Counted from the stretch's first letter, positions 1 through 5,976 are shown. The stretch is 7,085 bases of DNA from Neisseriaceae bacterium (GCA_947470205.1 CANISK010000075.1:1-7085); one strand, 5' to 3'. Translations and numbers: made by a program. Notes: generated by a model from the letters alone, not told the origin.

Positions 1-406
1 GCTGAAATTCCTTAATCAGATATAGTTTGAATTCTGGACTTAACCAGCTACCAAATTCAAATGCAATATCCTTATGAGCATATGTGCCACCATATCGCCC
101 AGCTTTTGATATTATTCCAATTGCATCAGTAGCTTCTATCCATTTTTTTGGGGTTAAATGAAAGCTATTTAAACCAGCATTTTTTTTAAAGGTCTCGAAT
201 TCGAGACCTTTAAAATTTGAGTTATGTATTTGCTCCCAAATGCCAATAAATTCTAGTGTATTACGATTACGCATCCAATTATAAATTAATGCATCATCAC
301 CAAATCCTTTAATCACATCCGTTAAAGAGATAAAATCTTCTTCATTATGTGATAAAATAGTGACTTCAATTTGTTGCACTGTAATTATGGTTTTTTGTTT
401 TGACAT
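1..406 (-). CDS. KilA-N domain protein, 3' end cut by window edge
   Basis: Reading the minus strand from an ATG at 406 gives 135 uninterrupted codons that run off the window. Residues about 8-134 read as a KilA-N domain. Hallmarks include a 'FISLTD' strand (residues 25-30), 'YNWMRNRNT' (42-50), 'EFIGIWEQ' (52-59), 'AGLNSF' (77-82), and the strongly conserved C-terminal block GRYGGTYAHKDIAFEFGSWL (103-122) followed by SPEFKLYLIKEF. KilA-N domains are DNA-binding modules known from phages, large DNA viruses and bacterial accessory genes; the target here is unknown. The start is supported by AAGGGA (416-421) nine bases upstream. It lies only 41 bp downstream of dapF on the same strand, so read-through from lipB-dapF is possible. 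A 32-bp perfect palindrome lies inside codons 65-74. Any C-terminal partner domain lies outside the window. I am confident of the domain but not of the cellular role. Confidence 0.9.
   Translation of the reverse strand, partial: MSKQKTIITVQQIEVTILSHNEEDFISLTDVIKGFGDDALIYNWMRNRNTLEFIGIWEQIHNSNFKGLEFETFKKNAGLNSFHLTPKKWIEATDAIGIISKAGRYGGTYAHKDIAFEFGSWLSPEFKLYLIKEFQ
184..215. repeat. 32-bp perfect palindrome inside the KilA-N gene
   Basis: The left half TTTTAAAGGTCTCGAA is followed directly by its exact reverse complement, with no spacer and no mismatch; the centre is GAATTC. It encodes residues 65-74 (FKGLEFETFK) of the KilA-N protein without breaking the frame. The surrounding residues match the usual spacing of KilA-N proteins as I remember them, so it looks like native coding sequence rather than an inserted palindromic element. 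It could extrude a cruciform or form a hairpin in the mRNA. Confidence 0.95.
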
Positions 407-415
407 GTTATAATA

Positions 416-421
416 TCCCTT
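416..421 (-). promoter_or_regulatory. Ribosome binding site of the KilA-N gene
   Basis: AAGGGA on the minus strand, nine bases before the ATG at 406. It is one of the better Shine-Dalgarno matches in the window and fixes the start of the KilA-N gene. It lies in the 41-bp gap after the dapF stop. I see no convincing promoter or terminator in that gap. Confidence 0.6.
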
Positions 422-447
422 GTATAGTTTCTGATGTTGAATTGACA

Positions 448-1293
448 TTACAAAGATATAATGCCGTTAAATACATACATAGCATCTCCCAACATATGAA
501 CCCCATTGTTGATAATAGACACAGCAAGCTCACCACCCGGCATCATCACATTTGTTATATTATTTGCTGCATGATTGTGCACTAAAAATGCAACGGTTGC
601 CGCCGCCCCGCTCCCACACGCATTGGTAAAACCCACTCCGCGTTCATAAGTTAAAAGTTTAATACATTTGTTATCAATTTGATAATAAAAATTTATATTT
701 ACACTTTCAGGAAACATCGGAGATTGTTGCAAAAAAATTGCAATTTTTTGCAGTTCTTCGTATTTAGATAAATCATTTTCATTATCAAGTTTAATAATGA
801 CATGTGGGTTGCCAATGAATGCAACCCCAAAATTTATTTGTTTACCATGAATATCAGCCTCATATATGTTATTTGTTGATACCGGGTGATGAAATGGTAA
901 TTTATCTGGTGTGAATGAGGCTATCCCCATATTCACCGAAATAAGATTTGTGACATTATCCACAAATCCGCGTATGGTAGTTTTTGATGTATGTAAAACT
1001 ACCTCCTCTTGTGCAATAATCATATTATTTAAATATAAATATTTGATGATTACGCGTGCTCCATTGCCACACTGGGGTACTTCGCTACCATCTTGGTTGT
1101 AAATTATATAATCATACTCATTTTTAATATGTTTTGATTTAATGATTAATACCTGATCACAACCAATACCATATTTACGGTTCGAAATAAATTGTATTGT
1201 TTGTGGATTGATATCTATATCTTGAATGGAAGCATCAATTAAAACAAAATCGTTACCTAATCCATGCATTTTGTGAAATTTAATATTTGTCAT
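448..1293 (-). CDS. dapF: Diaminopimelate epimerase
   Basis: Converts LL-2,6-diaminopimelate to the meso form by a PLP-independent two-cysteine mechanism. This is a cytosolic step of lysine and peptidoglycan synthesis. The 281-residue length is normal for the family (E. coli about 274). The N-terminus carries the classic MHGLGNDF (9-16). The first catalytic cysteine is C75 in QCGNGAR (74-80), preceded by NQDGSE where most homologues have NADGSE. The GNPH substrate loop is at 161-164. The ERGVG motif (217-221) leads to the second catalytic cysteine C226 in ACGSG. Both halves of the pseudo-symmetric fold are intact. The ATG overlaps the lipB stop as ATGA (1290-1293) and has no clear Shine-Dalgarno of its own, so translation is probably coupled to lipB. 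All key residues are present, so it should be functional. Confidence 0.97.
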   Translation of the reverse strand: MTNIKFHKMHGLGNDFVLIDASIQDIDINPQTIQFISNRKYGIGCDQVLIIKSKHIKNEYDYIIYNQDGSEVPQCGNGARVIIKYLYLNNMIIAQEEVVLHTSKTTIRGFVDNVTNLISVNMGIASFTPDKLPFHHPVSTNNIYEADIHGKQINFGVAFIGNPHVIIKLDNENDLSKYEELQKIAIFLQQSPMFPESVNINFYYQIDNKCIKLLTYERGVGFTNACGSGAAATVAFLVHNHAANNITNVMMPGGELAVSIINNGVHMLGDAMYVFNGIISL

Positions 1294-1919
1294 AGTTGAT
1301 TCAATAAAGCATTGGTGATTATTGGGAGTAAATCATGCGCAACATCATCAATGGATGTTACGTTGATATACGAATTAAGATTGACAACCTTAAGGTTAGA
1401 ATATCCACACACGTTTATATGGTTAAATGGAGTTAAATCCATATTCACATTAAAACTAAGCCCGTGATAAGTGCAATTTTTTCTAACCTTAAGCCCTAAA
1501 GATGCAATTTTCCCCCCGTCTACGTAAACCCCAGGAGCATCTTTATTATTAACGGCATGGATATTTTGTATAGCAAGATACTGTATAATTGCCTTTTCTA
1601 GCCTTTCAACTAATTCTCGAATGGAAATTCCCAATCGTTTTAAATCAATTAAAGTATATATGACAAGTTGACCGGGGGCATGATAAGTTACCTGTCCACC
1701 TCTGTCGCAGTGAATAATCGGTATGTTATGAGATGTATTTAATATATGCTCACGTTTTCCAGCAAGACCAAGAGTAAACACTGGTGTATGTTGCAATACC
1801 CATATTTCATCTTGAGTATCGGCATGTCTTGCCTCGGTAAAATCACGCATTTTTTGCCACACATCTTCATACTCACTATTTTTATCAAGATTGAAACGAA
1901 TTTTAATATTTTTATCCAT
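1290..1919 (-). CDS. lipB: Octanoyl-[acyl-carrier-protein]:protein N-octanoyltransferase (LipB)
   Basis: Transfers the octanoyl group from acyl carrier protein to lipoyl domains of 2-oxoacid dehydrogenases and the glycine cleavage H protein, the first step of endogenous lipoate synthesis. The 209-residue length fits the family. The LipB signature RGGQVTYHAPGQ is at 73-84, followed by LVIYTLIDL. The catalytic lysine is K137 in GGKIASLGL, then YHGLSFNVNMDL (151-162), and the catalytic cysteine is C171 in INVCGYSN. Homologues such as E. coli LipB have PCGYxG here, so the flanking proline and glycine are replaced, though K137 and C171 are kept. It is first in a two-gene unit with dapF (ATGA overlap). 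Upstream is a 492-bp mobile-element graveyard with no obvious minus-strand promoter. The ribosome site is weak (AGG about 11 bases before ATG), so the exact start is slightly less certain than the identity. Confidence 0.96.
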   Translation of the reverse strand: MDKNIKIRFNLDKNSEYEDVWQKMRDFTEARHADTQDEIWVLQHTPVFTLGLAGKREHILNTSHNIPIIHCDRGGQVTYHAPGQLVIYTLIDLKRLGISIRELVERLEKAIIQYLAIQNIHAVNNKDAPGVYVDGGKIASLGLKVRKNCTYHGLSFNVNMDLTPFNHINVCGYSNLKVVNLNSYINVTSIDDVAHDLLPIITNALLNQL

Positions 1920-1996
1920 ATTTTAACAACCTAAAACAAGAATTCCCCCACTTCAATATTTAAATCGTAGTAGGTAAGTGATGGGATGAATTGTTT

Positions 1997-2012
1997 GCAA
2001 AATATATTTTGC
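1997..2012. repeat. 16-bp perfect palindrome GCAAAATATATTTTGC
   Basis: The sequence equals its own reverse complement without a spacer. It is 78 bp upstream of the lipB start on the minus strand and just upstream of a plus-strand -10-like site. It could be an operator, or a subterminal dyad of the adjoining IS200/IS605-like element. With AT-rich arms, chance is not excluded. Confidence 0.5.
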
Positions 2013-2035
2013 CTAATGTATTGGTATGCTACAAT
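2009..2035 (+). promoter_or_regulatory. Possible extended -10 promoter reading into the element
   Basis: TGC-TACAAT (2027-2035) is a good extended -10, one mismatch from TATAAT. The best -35 is TTGCCT (2009-2014) at a short 15-base spacing. Such a promoter at the left end of an IS200/IS605-type element would drive tnpB and the overlapping RNA. Here it could transcribe the orphan structured RNA at 2301-2403. GGTAT...ATACC (2023-2038) also forms a small dyad across the -10. Functional status is inferred. Confidence 0.35.
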
Positions 2036-2124
2036 ACCGTTTTTAAGAAACAAATGCCTAAGGGTGCGAGGAGAATTAAAGGCCATTACCACACACCAGC
2101 CATCTTGATAGTGGGGCTCTTTAT

Positions 2125-2233
2125 GTATACTCCAACAGAATGAAAAAACCAGTTAGGCATGAGCGACAACGTTTACTCTCTGTAAATAAGGAGCGAAATA
2201 ACAACACTGGGATTTCATTATGTTTGAGTATAC
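2125..2233. mobile_element. 109-bp MITE with IS630-type terminal inverted repeats
   Basis: The left end starts GTATACTCCAACAGAATGAA (2125) and the right end is its near mirror, closing with GTTTGAGTATAC (2222-2233). Over the outer 21 bases the two arms differ at only two positions. The centre carries TTTAC-TCTCT-GTAAA (2172-2186), whose midpoint (2179) coincides exactly with that of the whole element. The unit is therefore an imperfect palindrome from end to end. TA dinucleotides at both borders fit the TA target duplication of the IS630/Tc1/mariner superfamily. It has no coding capacity. The end sequence matches the terminus next to the IS630 transposase relic at 5940-5965. Confidence 0.75.
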
Positions 2234-2300
2234 CATTATGGAAGTGTTGAGGCACGTATATATAAGTCGCATCAAGCAAAAATAATAATAAATTACAACC

Positions 2301-2403
2301 GTCGGAACGACTGGGCTAGACCGCTAAACCTAATTACTTTGGTAATTATAGCGTGGAAAATTTCGCAGGAAGCTCCGAGCTTCTATAGGTGGGAGTAGTT
2401 CAC
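2301..2403 (+). ncRNA. IS200/IS605-like right end with omega-RNA-like fold, no tnpB nearby
   Basis: Three consecutive perfect hairpins lie on the plus strand. They are GTCG-GAA-CGAC (2301-2311), a two-part stem CGCTA/TAGCG (2322-2326 with 2349-2353) capped by TAATTAC-TTTG-GTAATTA (2331-2348), and GAAGCT-CCG-AGCTTC (2369-2383). The segment closes with GGTGGGAGTAGTTCAC (2388-2403). That GC hairpin followed by GGGAGTAGTTCAC is what I recall at the 3' ends of many IS200/IS605 elements, where the region forms the omega-RNA that guides TnpB nuclease. In intact elements the guide follows the end; here it would begin at about 2404 and run antisense into the scpB 3' end. No tnpB or tnpA reading frame is left in the window. 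The identification rests on remembered family features, not a search. Confidence 0.6.
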
Positions 2404-2411
2404 ATAACCGA

Positions 2412-3011
2412 CTAGATTATGATTGTTTCCATAGACGGAGCGTGAGATATGGCTGGTAATTCATCAATAGATGAAATACCAAAATCTTCCAAAAATTTTA
2501 TAGTGGTGCCAAGTAATTCTGGTCTGCCTGGCATATCTTTAGTGCCAACTATATTAATCCATTCTCGCTCTAATAATGTTTGTATTGCATTACCACTTAC
2601 ACTCACCCCGCGCAATTTTTCAATCTCACCTCTGGTGACGGGTTGTTTATATGCAACAATTGCAAGAGTTTCCATAATTGCTTTGGAATACCTAGGTGGA
2701 GTGATTTTATGTATTTTATTCAGATATTTTTGATAACGTGGTTGAGTTCGCGCCTTATATCCATTCTGCAATTCAACTAACTCCATGCCAAGATTGTGAT
2801 ATTCCTTAGATAACTCATTGATTATATCTTGGATTTTTTCTTGGGTAATTTCCATATCATTATTATCAGTCAAAATCGCCACAATCTGTGAAATGGTAAT
2901 AGGGGAAGTGGCGGTTAAAAAGCATACATTGATAATCGATTTTATACAAGGTTTGTCTTTTATTATACTTTTAGCATATAAAACATTACTACTAGTGATG
3001 TCATTCACCAT
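2412..3011 (-). CDS. scpB: Segregation and condensation protein B
   Basis: Winged-helix partner of the SMC-ScpA condensin complex; dimers bind ScpA and help compact and segregate chromosomes. At 199 residues it fits the family. It has two winged-helix domains, roughly 20-95 and 105-180. Diagnostic blocks are METLAIVAYKQPVTRGEIE (113-131), RGVSVSGNAIQTLLER (134-149) and MPGRPELLGTT with KFLEDFG (160-177). The start ATG at 3011 overlaps the scpA 3' end by 11 bp and is preceded by AAGGGG at five bases, which lies within the last codons of scpA. The stop (2412-2414) lies only 8 bp from the IS200/IS605-like right end, so an insertion landed almost on the stop codon. The conserved core is nevertheless complete, and I expect a functional protein. 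Confidence 0.96.
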   Translation of the reverse strand: MVNDITSSNVLYAKSIIKDKPCIKSIINVCFLTATSPITISQIVAILTDNNDMEITQEKIQDIINELSKEYHNLGMELVELQNGYKARTQPRYQKYLNKIHKITPPRYSKAIMETLAIVAYKQPVTRGEIEKLRGVSVSGNAIQTLLEREWINIVGTKDMPGRPELLGTTIKFLEDFGISSIDELPAISHAPSMETIII

Positions 3012-3807
3012 CTACACCCCTTAGTCTAATTATAATATCATTATCAATATCATCGTAAGTGTATAGTTCGACCACCCCTCGTTTACCAAGCTCCAAAAGT
3101 GCGACAAAGTAAGCAACCAAAATAGATATAGTATAATTACTCATAAGTAAATTAGAAAATCTATTTTGTGGATTGGCAGGGGATAATTTTTGCAAAATAT
3201 TCTCAATGCATTCATCGATAGACATATATTTATATTGAGTATTATAAATCATTTTTGGCGCCACTGTCTTTAAAAATATTTTTTGCCATAAGCGTTTTAG
3301 ATCATTAATATTTGGTTGTGGATGTGTGTGACAAATTGTTATTTCGGTGTTTACCCACAAATAGTCCCTATTGGCAATTTCACGTTTATCAAGCATATCA
3401 CTTGCATATTTAATTTTTTCATACTCAATCAATTGATTAATAAGTGCTGCCCTAGGATCCGCATCAATTTCAGTATCTGTTTCATCTACAATGAGGATGG
3501 GTAGCATTAGTTTTGTTTTAATGGTAATTAAAGTGGCCGCCATAGACAAATACTCAGCCGCTAAATTAATATTTAAAATTTGCATCGCATCAATATAACT
3601 CATATATTGATTGGTAATTTCAGCAATTGGTATATTTAATATATCAAGATTTTGTTTGCGAATTAAATATAGCAATAGATCAAGTGGCCCTTCAAATAAC
3701 TCTAAAAATACCAATAATGCATTTGGATCAATATACAAATCTTTGGGTAAATTTTCTGGAAGCGAATATGATGAGTACCGTGTAGCGTAGTCAATGCTAT
3801 TATTCAT
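3001..3807 (-). CDS. scpA: Segregation and condensation protein A (kleisin)
   Basis: Kleisin subunit that bridges the SMC heads and recruits ScpB in the bacterial condensin. At 268 residues it has the usual size. The N-terminal SMC-neck-binding region carries the family signature FEGPLDLLLYLI (38-49), followed by RKQNLDILNIPIAEITNQY (50-68). The helix with AAEYLSMAATLITIKTKLMLP is typical. The C-terminal winged helix ends in VVELYTYDDIDNDIIIRLRG. There is a 30-residue lead before the signature, within normal variation. The ATG overlaps the eda stop in an 8-bp ATGAATAA, and no strong ribosome site is seen, so translation is probably coupled. It overlaps scpB downstream, the usual scpA-scpB order. 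Confidence 0.96.
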   Translation of the reverse strand: MNNSIDYATRYSSYSLPENLPKDLYIDPNALLVFLELFEGPLDLLLYLIRKQNLDILNIPIAEITNQYMSYIDAMQILNINLAAEYLSMAATLITIKTKLMLPILIVDETDTEIDADPRAALINQLIEYEKIKYASDMLDKREIANRDYLWVNTEITICHTHPQPNINDLKRLWQKIFLKTVAPKMIYNTQYKYMSIDECIENILQKLSPANPQNRFSNLLMSNYTISILVAYFVALLELGKRGVVELYTYDDIDNDIIIRLRGVDGE

Positions 3808-4435
3808 TTAACATACTTTTAATTTTTATACTCTGAGTGGTAATTTCATCAAATTTATTGTTTTCTATGATGTCTTTGGTGACCAAAAAAGAGCACCCAA
3901 TGGCGCACACATTTGATAAAGATAAATATTCTTTGACGTTTGCAAGGTTAACACCACCAGTTGGGCAAAATTTAATCTGTGGGAATATATTGCTGTATGC
4001 TTTAATGGTATTTAATCCATTAAAAATCTCTGCGGGAAAATATTTTAGATAATTAAATCCATTATCAATCGCACGAATTACCTCAGAAGGCGTTATGGCT
4101 CCTGGTAAAAACGGAATAGAGTTTTTTTTGCTAATATTTATCAAATCATCAGATATACCGGGGGATACAATAAACTGTGCACCGTTGTTTATCGCATCTA
4201 CATACTGTATTTCATTTAACACAGTTCCAGCCCCGATAACCATATCAGGATAATCACGCCTTAATTTTCTTATAATCCCCAATCCATTTGGTGTACGTAA
4301 GGTAATCTCCATGATATTAATACCACCAGCTAAAAGTGCATCAGTAACCAGATTAGCTTTTTCTATATCATTCAGCACAACCACAGGGATAATTTTATAT
4401 TTTTTAAATATTTCCTGATGAGTAAAATGTGTCAT
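3800..4435 (-). CDS. eda: 2-keto-3-deoxy-6-phosphogluconate / 4-hydroxy-2-oxoglutarate aldolase
   Basis: Class I aldolase that splits KDPG to pyruvate and glyceraldehyde 3-phosphate (Entner-Doudoroff pathway) and can act on 4-hydroxy-2-oxoglutarate. At 211 residues it is close to E. coli Eda (213). The TIM-barrel landmarks are intact: EITLRT with E43 and R47, GAGTV (68-72), VSPG (90-93), LPGAITPSE (110-118), the Schiff-base lysine K131 in LKYFPAE, and the phosphate-binding CPTGGV (157-162). The start shares ATGA with the MFS stop, and AAGAGG (4444-4449) sits eight bases upstream. No edd (6-phosphogluconate dehydratase) is in the window, so whether it serves a full Entner-Doudoroff route is open. 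Placement after a carboxylate-type transporter hints at sugar-acid use. Confidence 0.95.
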   Translation of the reverse strand: MTHFTHQEIFKKYKIIPVVVLNDIEKANLVTDALLAGGINIMEITLRTPNGLGIIRKLRRDYPDMVIGAGTVLNEIQYVDAINNGAQFIVSPGISDDLINISKKNSIPFLPGAITPSEVIRAIDNGFNYLKYFPAEIFNGLNTIKAYSNIFPQIKFCPTGGVNLANVKEYLSLSNVCAIGCSFLVTKDIIENNKFDEITTQSIKIKSMLNE

Positions 4436-5694
4436 TGTTTATGCCTCTTATTTAAAGACGAAGAGTATATTGTGCCACATGTGGCCAATAAGGTAACCAC
4501 CAACAAATAAACCATTGGGGTTAGTACTGGGTTGCCATGTGCTTCAATGATAGCACTTATCATCATTGGTGTCATTCCGCCAAATATAGTAAAACCAATG
4601 TTGTAGGATATTGCAACACCACTTAGGCGAATTTTAGCCTCAAATAATTGAGTTAGTAAAAACGGTACAATCATAGCGGATATACCCTCTAAAAGTGCAA
4701 GAATGTTTGCACCTAGATACACCCATCCATTACCAATGAGATAATAGCTAATTGGTATAAAGATAAAACTCATGATGAGTAAAAATTTCATAATTTGACG
4801 CGGGTGAATATAGTCTGCTATTCTGCCACATACAAATATACCAATTACATTTATAATCATAGCACAAAGCATCACATGCCCCACTAATTTACTATCAATT
4901 TTTAATATATTTTGTAAATATGTTGGCATAAATATAATTGCACCCACCACCAACACCGACATAATTGAAGTGGTTAGTATGCCGATTATCACTTGCGGTA
5001 AATGGTATCTTAAAAGAAATAATAATGGAAATGTGGGTTTATCTTCGATTTGTTTGAATGCGGTTGTTTCATGTAGACTTTTTCTAATTTTATAGCTCAC
5101 CAAACATAGCATACCGCCAATTATAAATGGAATGCGCCACCCGAAACGAGCTATTTCTTGGCTAGACATAATCATGCTTAAAACATCATTAACCAGCACT
5201 CCAATGAGTAACCCGCTATTTACTCCAAACATAGTCACACCAAAGCTAGTACCGTGTCTACTAGACATAGATTCAGCCACATAAACATAGGTACTAGGAA
5301 GTTCGCCCCCAAGGGCTAAACCTTGAATAAGACGAAGAACAAGAAGGGTAATGGGGGCAAATATCCCTATAGTGCTATGTGTCGGCAATAAACCAATTCC
5401 AAAAGAAGATAACCCCATAAGTCCAACAGTTATTATTAAGACATGTTTACGCCCTTTATCATCTCCAATGTGGCTAAATATTATTCCACCTATTGGGCGC
5501 GCTATATATCCCAATAAAAACACCACATAGCTTTCAATGATAGACATTACCGGGTCATTACTTGGGAAAAATTGCTTGGCAAAATAAACAGAAAATATCC
5601 CATAAATTACAAAATCATAAAACTCTAACATGCCACCCAATGAGGCTAGAGTGAGAATTTTACGTTCCTCGGAATTAAGCTTCTTATTACCCAT
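4432..5694 (-). CDS. MFS transporter, ProP-like metabolite:H+ symporter family
   Basis: A 420-residue integral membrane carrier with about 12 hydrophobic segments (roughly 13-35, 50-70, 85-104, 108-130, 152-175, 186-204, 232-258, 270-292, 303-320, 325-346, 362-385, 393-412). LEFYDFVIYG (23-32) in the first helix and GDDKGRKHVL in the loop between helices 2 and 3 match the metabolite:H+ symporter group (ProP, KgtP, ShiA and citrate-type carriers). RLIQGLALGGELPSTYVYVAE carries the conserved RxxQGxxxGGE of helix 4. RFGWRIPF before helix 6 is also typical. The substrate cannot be read from sequence; a compatible solute or organic acid is likely. AAAGGA (5702-5707) precedes the ATG by seven bases. 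It is the first gene of the four-gene unit MFS-eda-scpA-scpB. Directly upstream is an IS630 relic, and I see no obvious promoter. Confidence 0.93.
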   Translation of the reverse strand: MGNKKLNSEERKILTLASLGGMLEFYDFVIYGIFSVYFAKQFFPSNDPVMSIIESYVVFLLGYIARPIGGIIFSHIGDDKGRKHVLIITVGLMGLSSFGIGLLPTHSTIGIFAPITLLVLRLIQGLALGGELPSTYVYVAESMSSRHGTSFGVTMFGVNSGLLIGVLVNDVLSMIMSSQEIARFGWRIPFIIGGMLCLVSYKIRKSLHETTAFKQIEDKPTFPLLFLLRYHLPQVIIGILTTSIMSVLVVGAIIFMPTYLQNILKIDSKLVGHVMLCAMIINVIGIFVCGRIADYIHPRQIMKFLLIMSFIFIPISYYLIGNGWVYLGANILALLEGISAMIVPFLLTQLFEAKIRLSGVAISYNIGFTIFGGMTPMMISAIIEAHGNPVLTPMVYLLVVTLLATCGTIYSSSLNKRHKQ

Positions 5695-5701
5695 GTTTAA
5701 A

Positions 5702-5707
5702 TCCTTT
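5702..5707 (-). promoter_or_regulatory. Ribosome binding site of the MFS gene, abutting the transposase relic stop
   Basis: AAAGGA on the minus strand, seven bases before the ATG at 5694. Its first A is the last base of the TAA that ends the IS630 transposase relic (5707-5709). The operon's translation start is therefore fused directly to mobile-element sequence, and any promoter for the operon must lie within or beyond the relic. Confidence 0.65.
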
Positions 5708-5965
5708 TAGTTAAAAAATTCATGAATTTTAGTTTTAAATTCATTGCAAGTTTTAAAAAACACGTTATGCCCAACCATCTCATTTGCGACCCTCCAAACT
5801 CGTTCAATTGGGTTCAAATTATGGCTATATGGTGGCAATGTATGTTACCAGCTTGGGATGTGGCGATACATCTCGTAATGCCAATGGTAATTAAGTTTCA
5901 TATGGCTATATTCTATAACATTTATGGAACCAATGGCATGGTATTTTCAATTAGTTTGAGTATAC
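5707..5965 (-). pseudogene. IS630-family transposase relic (C-terminus plus one terminal repeat)
   Basis: From 5841 to 5707 the minus strand reads 44 clean codons ending in TAA, beginning TLPPYSHNLNPIERVW. LPPYS-x-x-LNPIE is the hallmark of IS630/Tc1-mariner DDE transposases, and its glutamate (codon at 5803-5805) is the third catalytic acid. The tail FFKTCNEFKTKIHEFF is the usual C-terminal helix. Upstream of 5841 the frame breaks: KLVTYI continues in another frame, then stops appear. At 5940-5965 a terminal inverted repeat remains (GTTTGAGTATAC at 5954-5965, running outwards). Only about 260 bp remain of an element that is normally about 1 kb, so the middle is deleted. I found no matching repeat on the MFS side. 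It is not functional. Confidence 0.8.
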
Positions 5966-5976
5966 ATTAAATATTT

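Larger units (their letters stand above)
1920..2411. other. Gene-free stretch between scpB and lipB filled with mobile-element debris
   Basis: No intact gene is visible in these 492 bases on either strand. From left to right the stretch holds a weak dyad (CCC-CACTT at 1946-1953 against AAGTG-AT-GGG at 1976-1985), a 16-bp palindrome, a plus-strand promoter-like site, a 109-bp IS630-type MITE and a strongly structured IS200/IS605-like right end. By eye it is richer in GC than the neighbouring genes, which fits imported or RNA-coding DNA. The promoter for lipB-dapF should lie here, but I cannot point to a convincing minus-strand site. Confidence 0.7.

Noticed and set aside
1946..1985. Dyad CCC-CACTT/AAGTG-AT-GGG as the left end of the IS200/IS605-like element
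   Set aside because: The 22-base loop and bulge make it weak, and no clear insertion target motif flanks it, so the left boundary cannot be placed.
2023..2045. GGTAT...ATACC hairpin followed by GTTTTT as a rho-independent terminator
   Set aside because: The stem is only 5 bp and AT-rich, and the same bases make a better extended -10 promoter.
2221..2300. A possible decayed TnpB zinc-ribbon and C-terminus (a Cys-Gly-Thr-like string, then a TVGTTG-like ending)
   Set aside because: The match needs several frameshifts and ignores in-frame stops. It is suggestive beside the omega-RNA-like end but too weak to annotate.
2369..2403. The GAAGCT-CCG-AGCTTC hairpin as terminator of the scpB operon
   Set aside because: On the minus strand no T-run follows the hairpin, and the plus-strand context fits an IS200/IS605 right end better.
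2449..3024. Plus-strand open frames of 66-94 codons opposite scpB
   Set aside because: They are antisense to a clearly conserved scpB gene and show no recognisable protein features.
5722..5970. An 82-codon plus-strand open frame upstream of the helicase
   Set aside because: It is antisense to the IS630 transposase relic, whose LPPYS...LNPIE motif reads on the minus strand; the plus frame has no family features.
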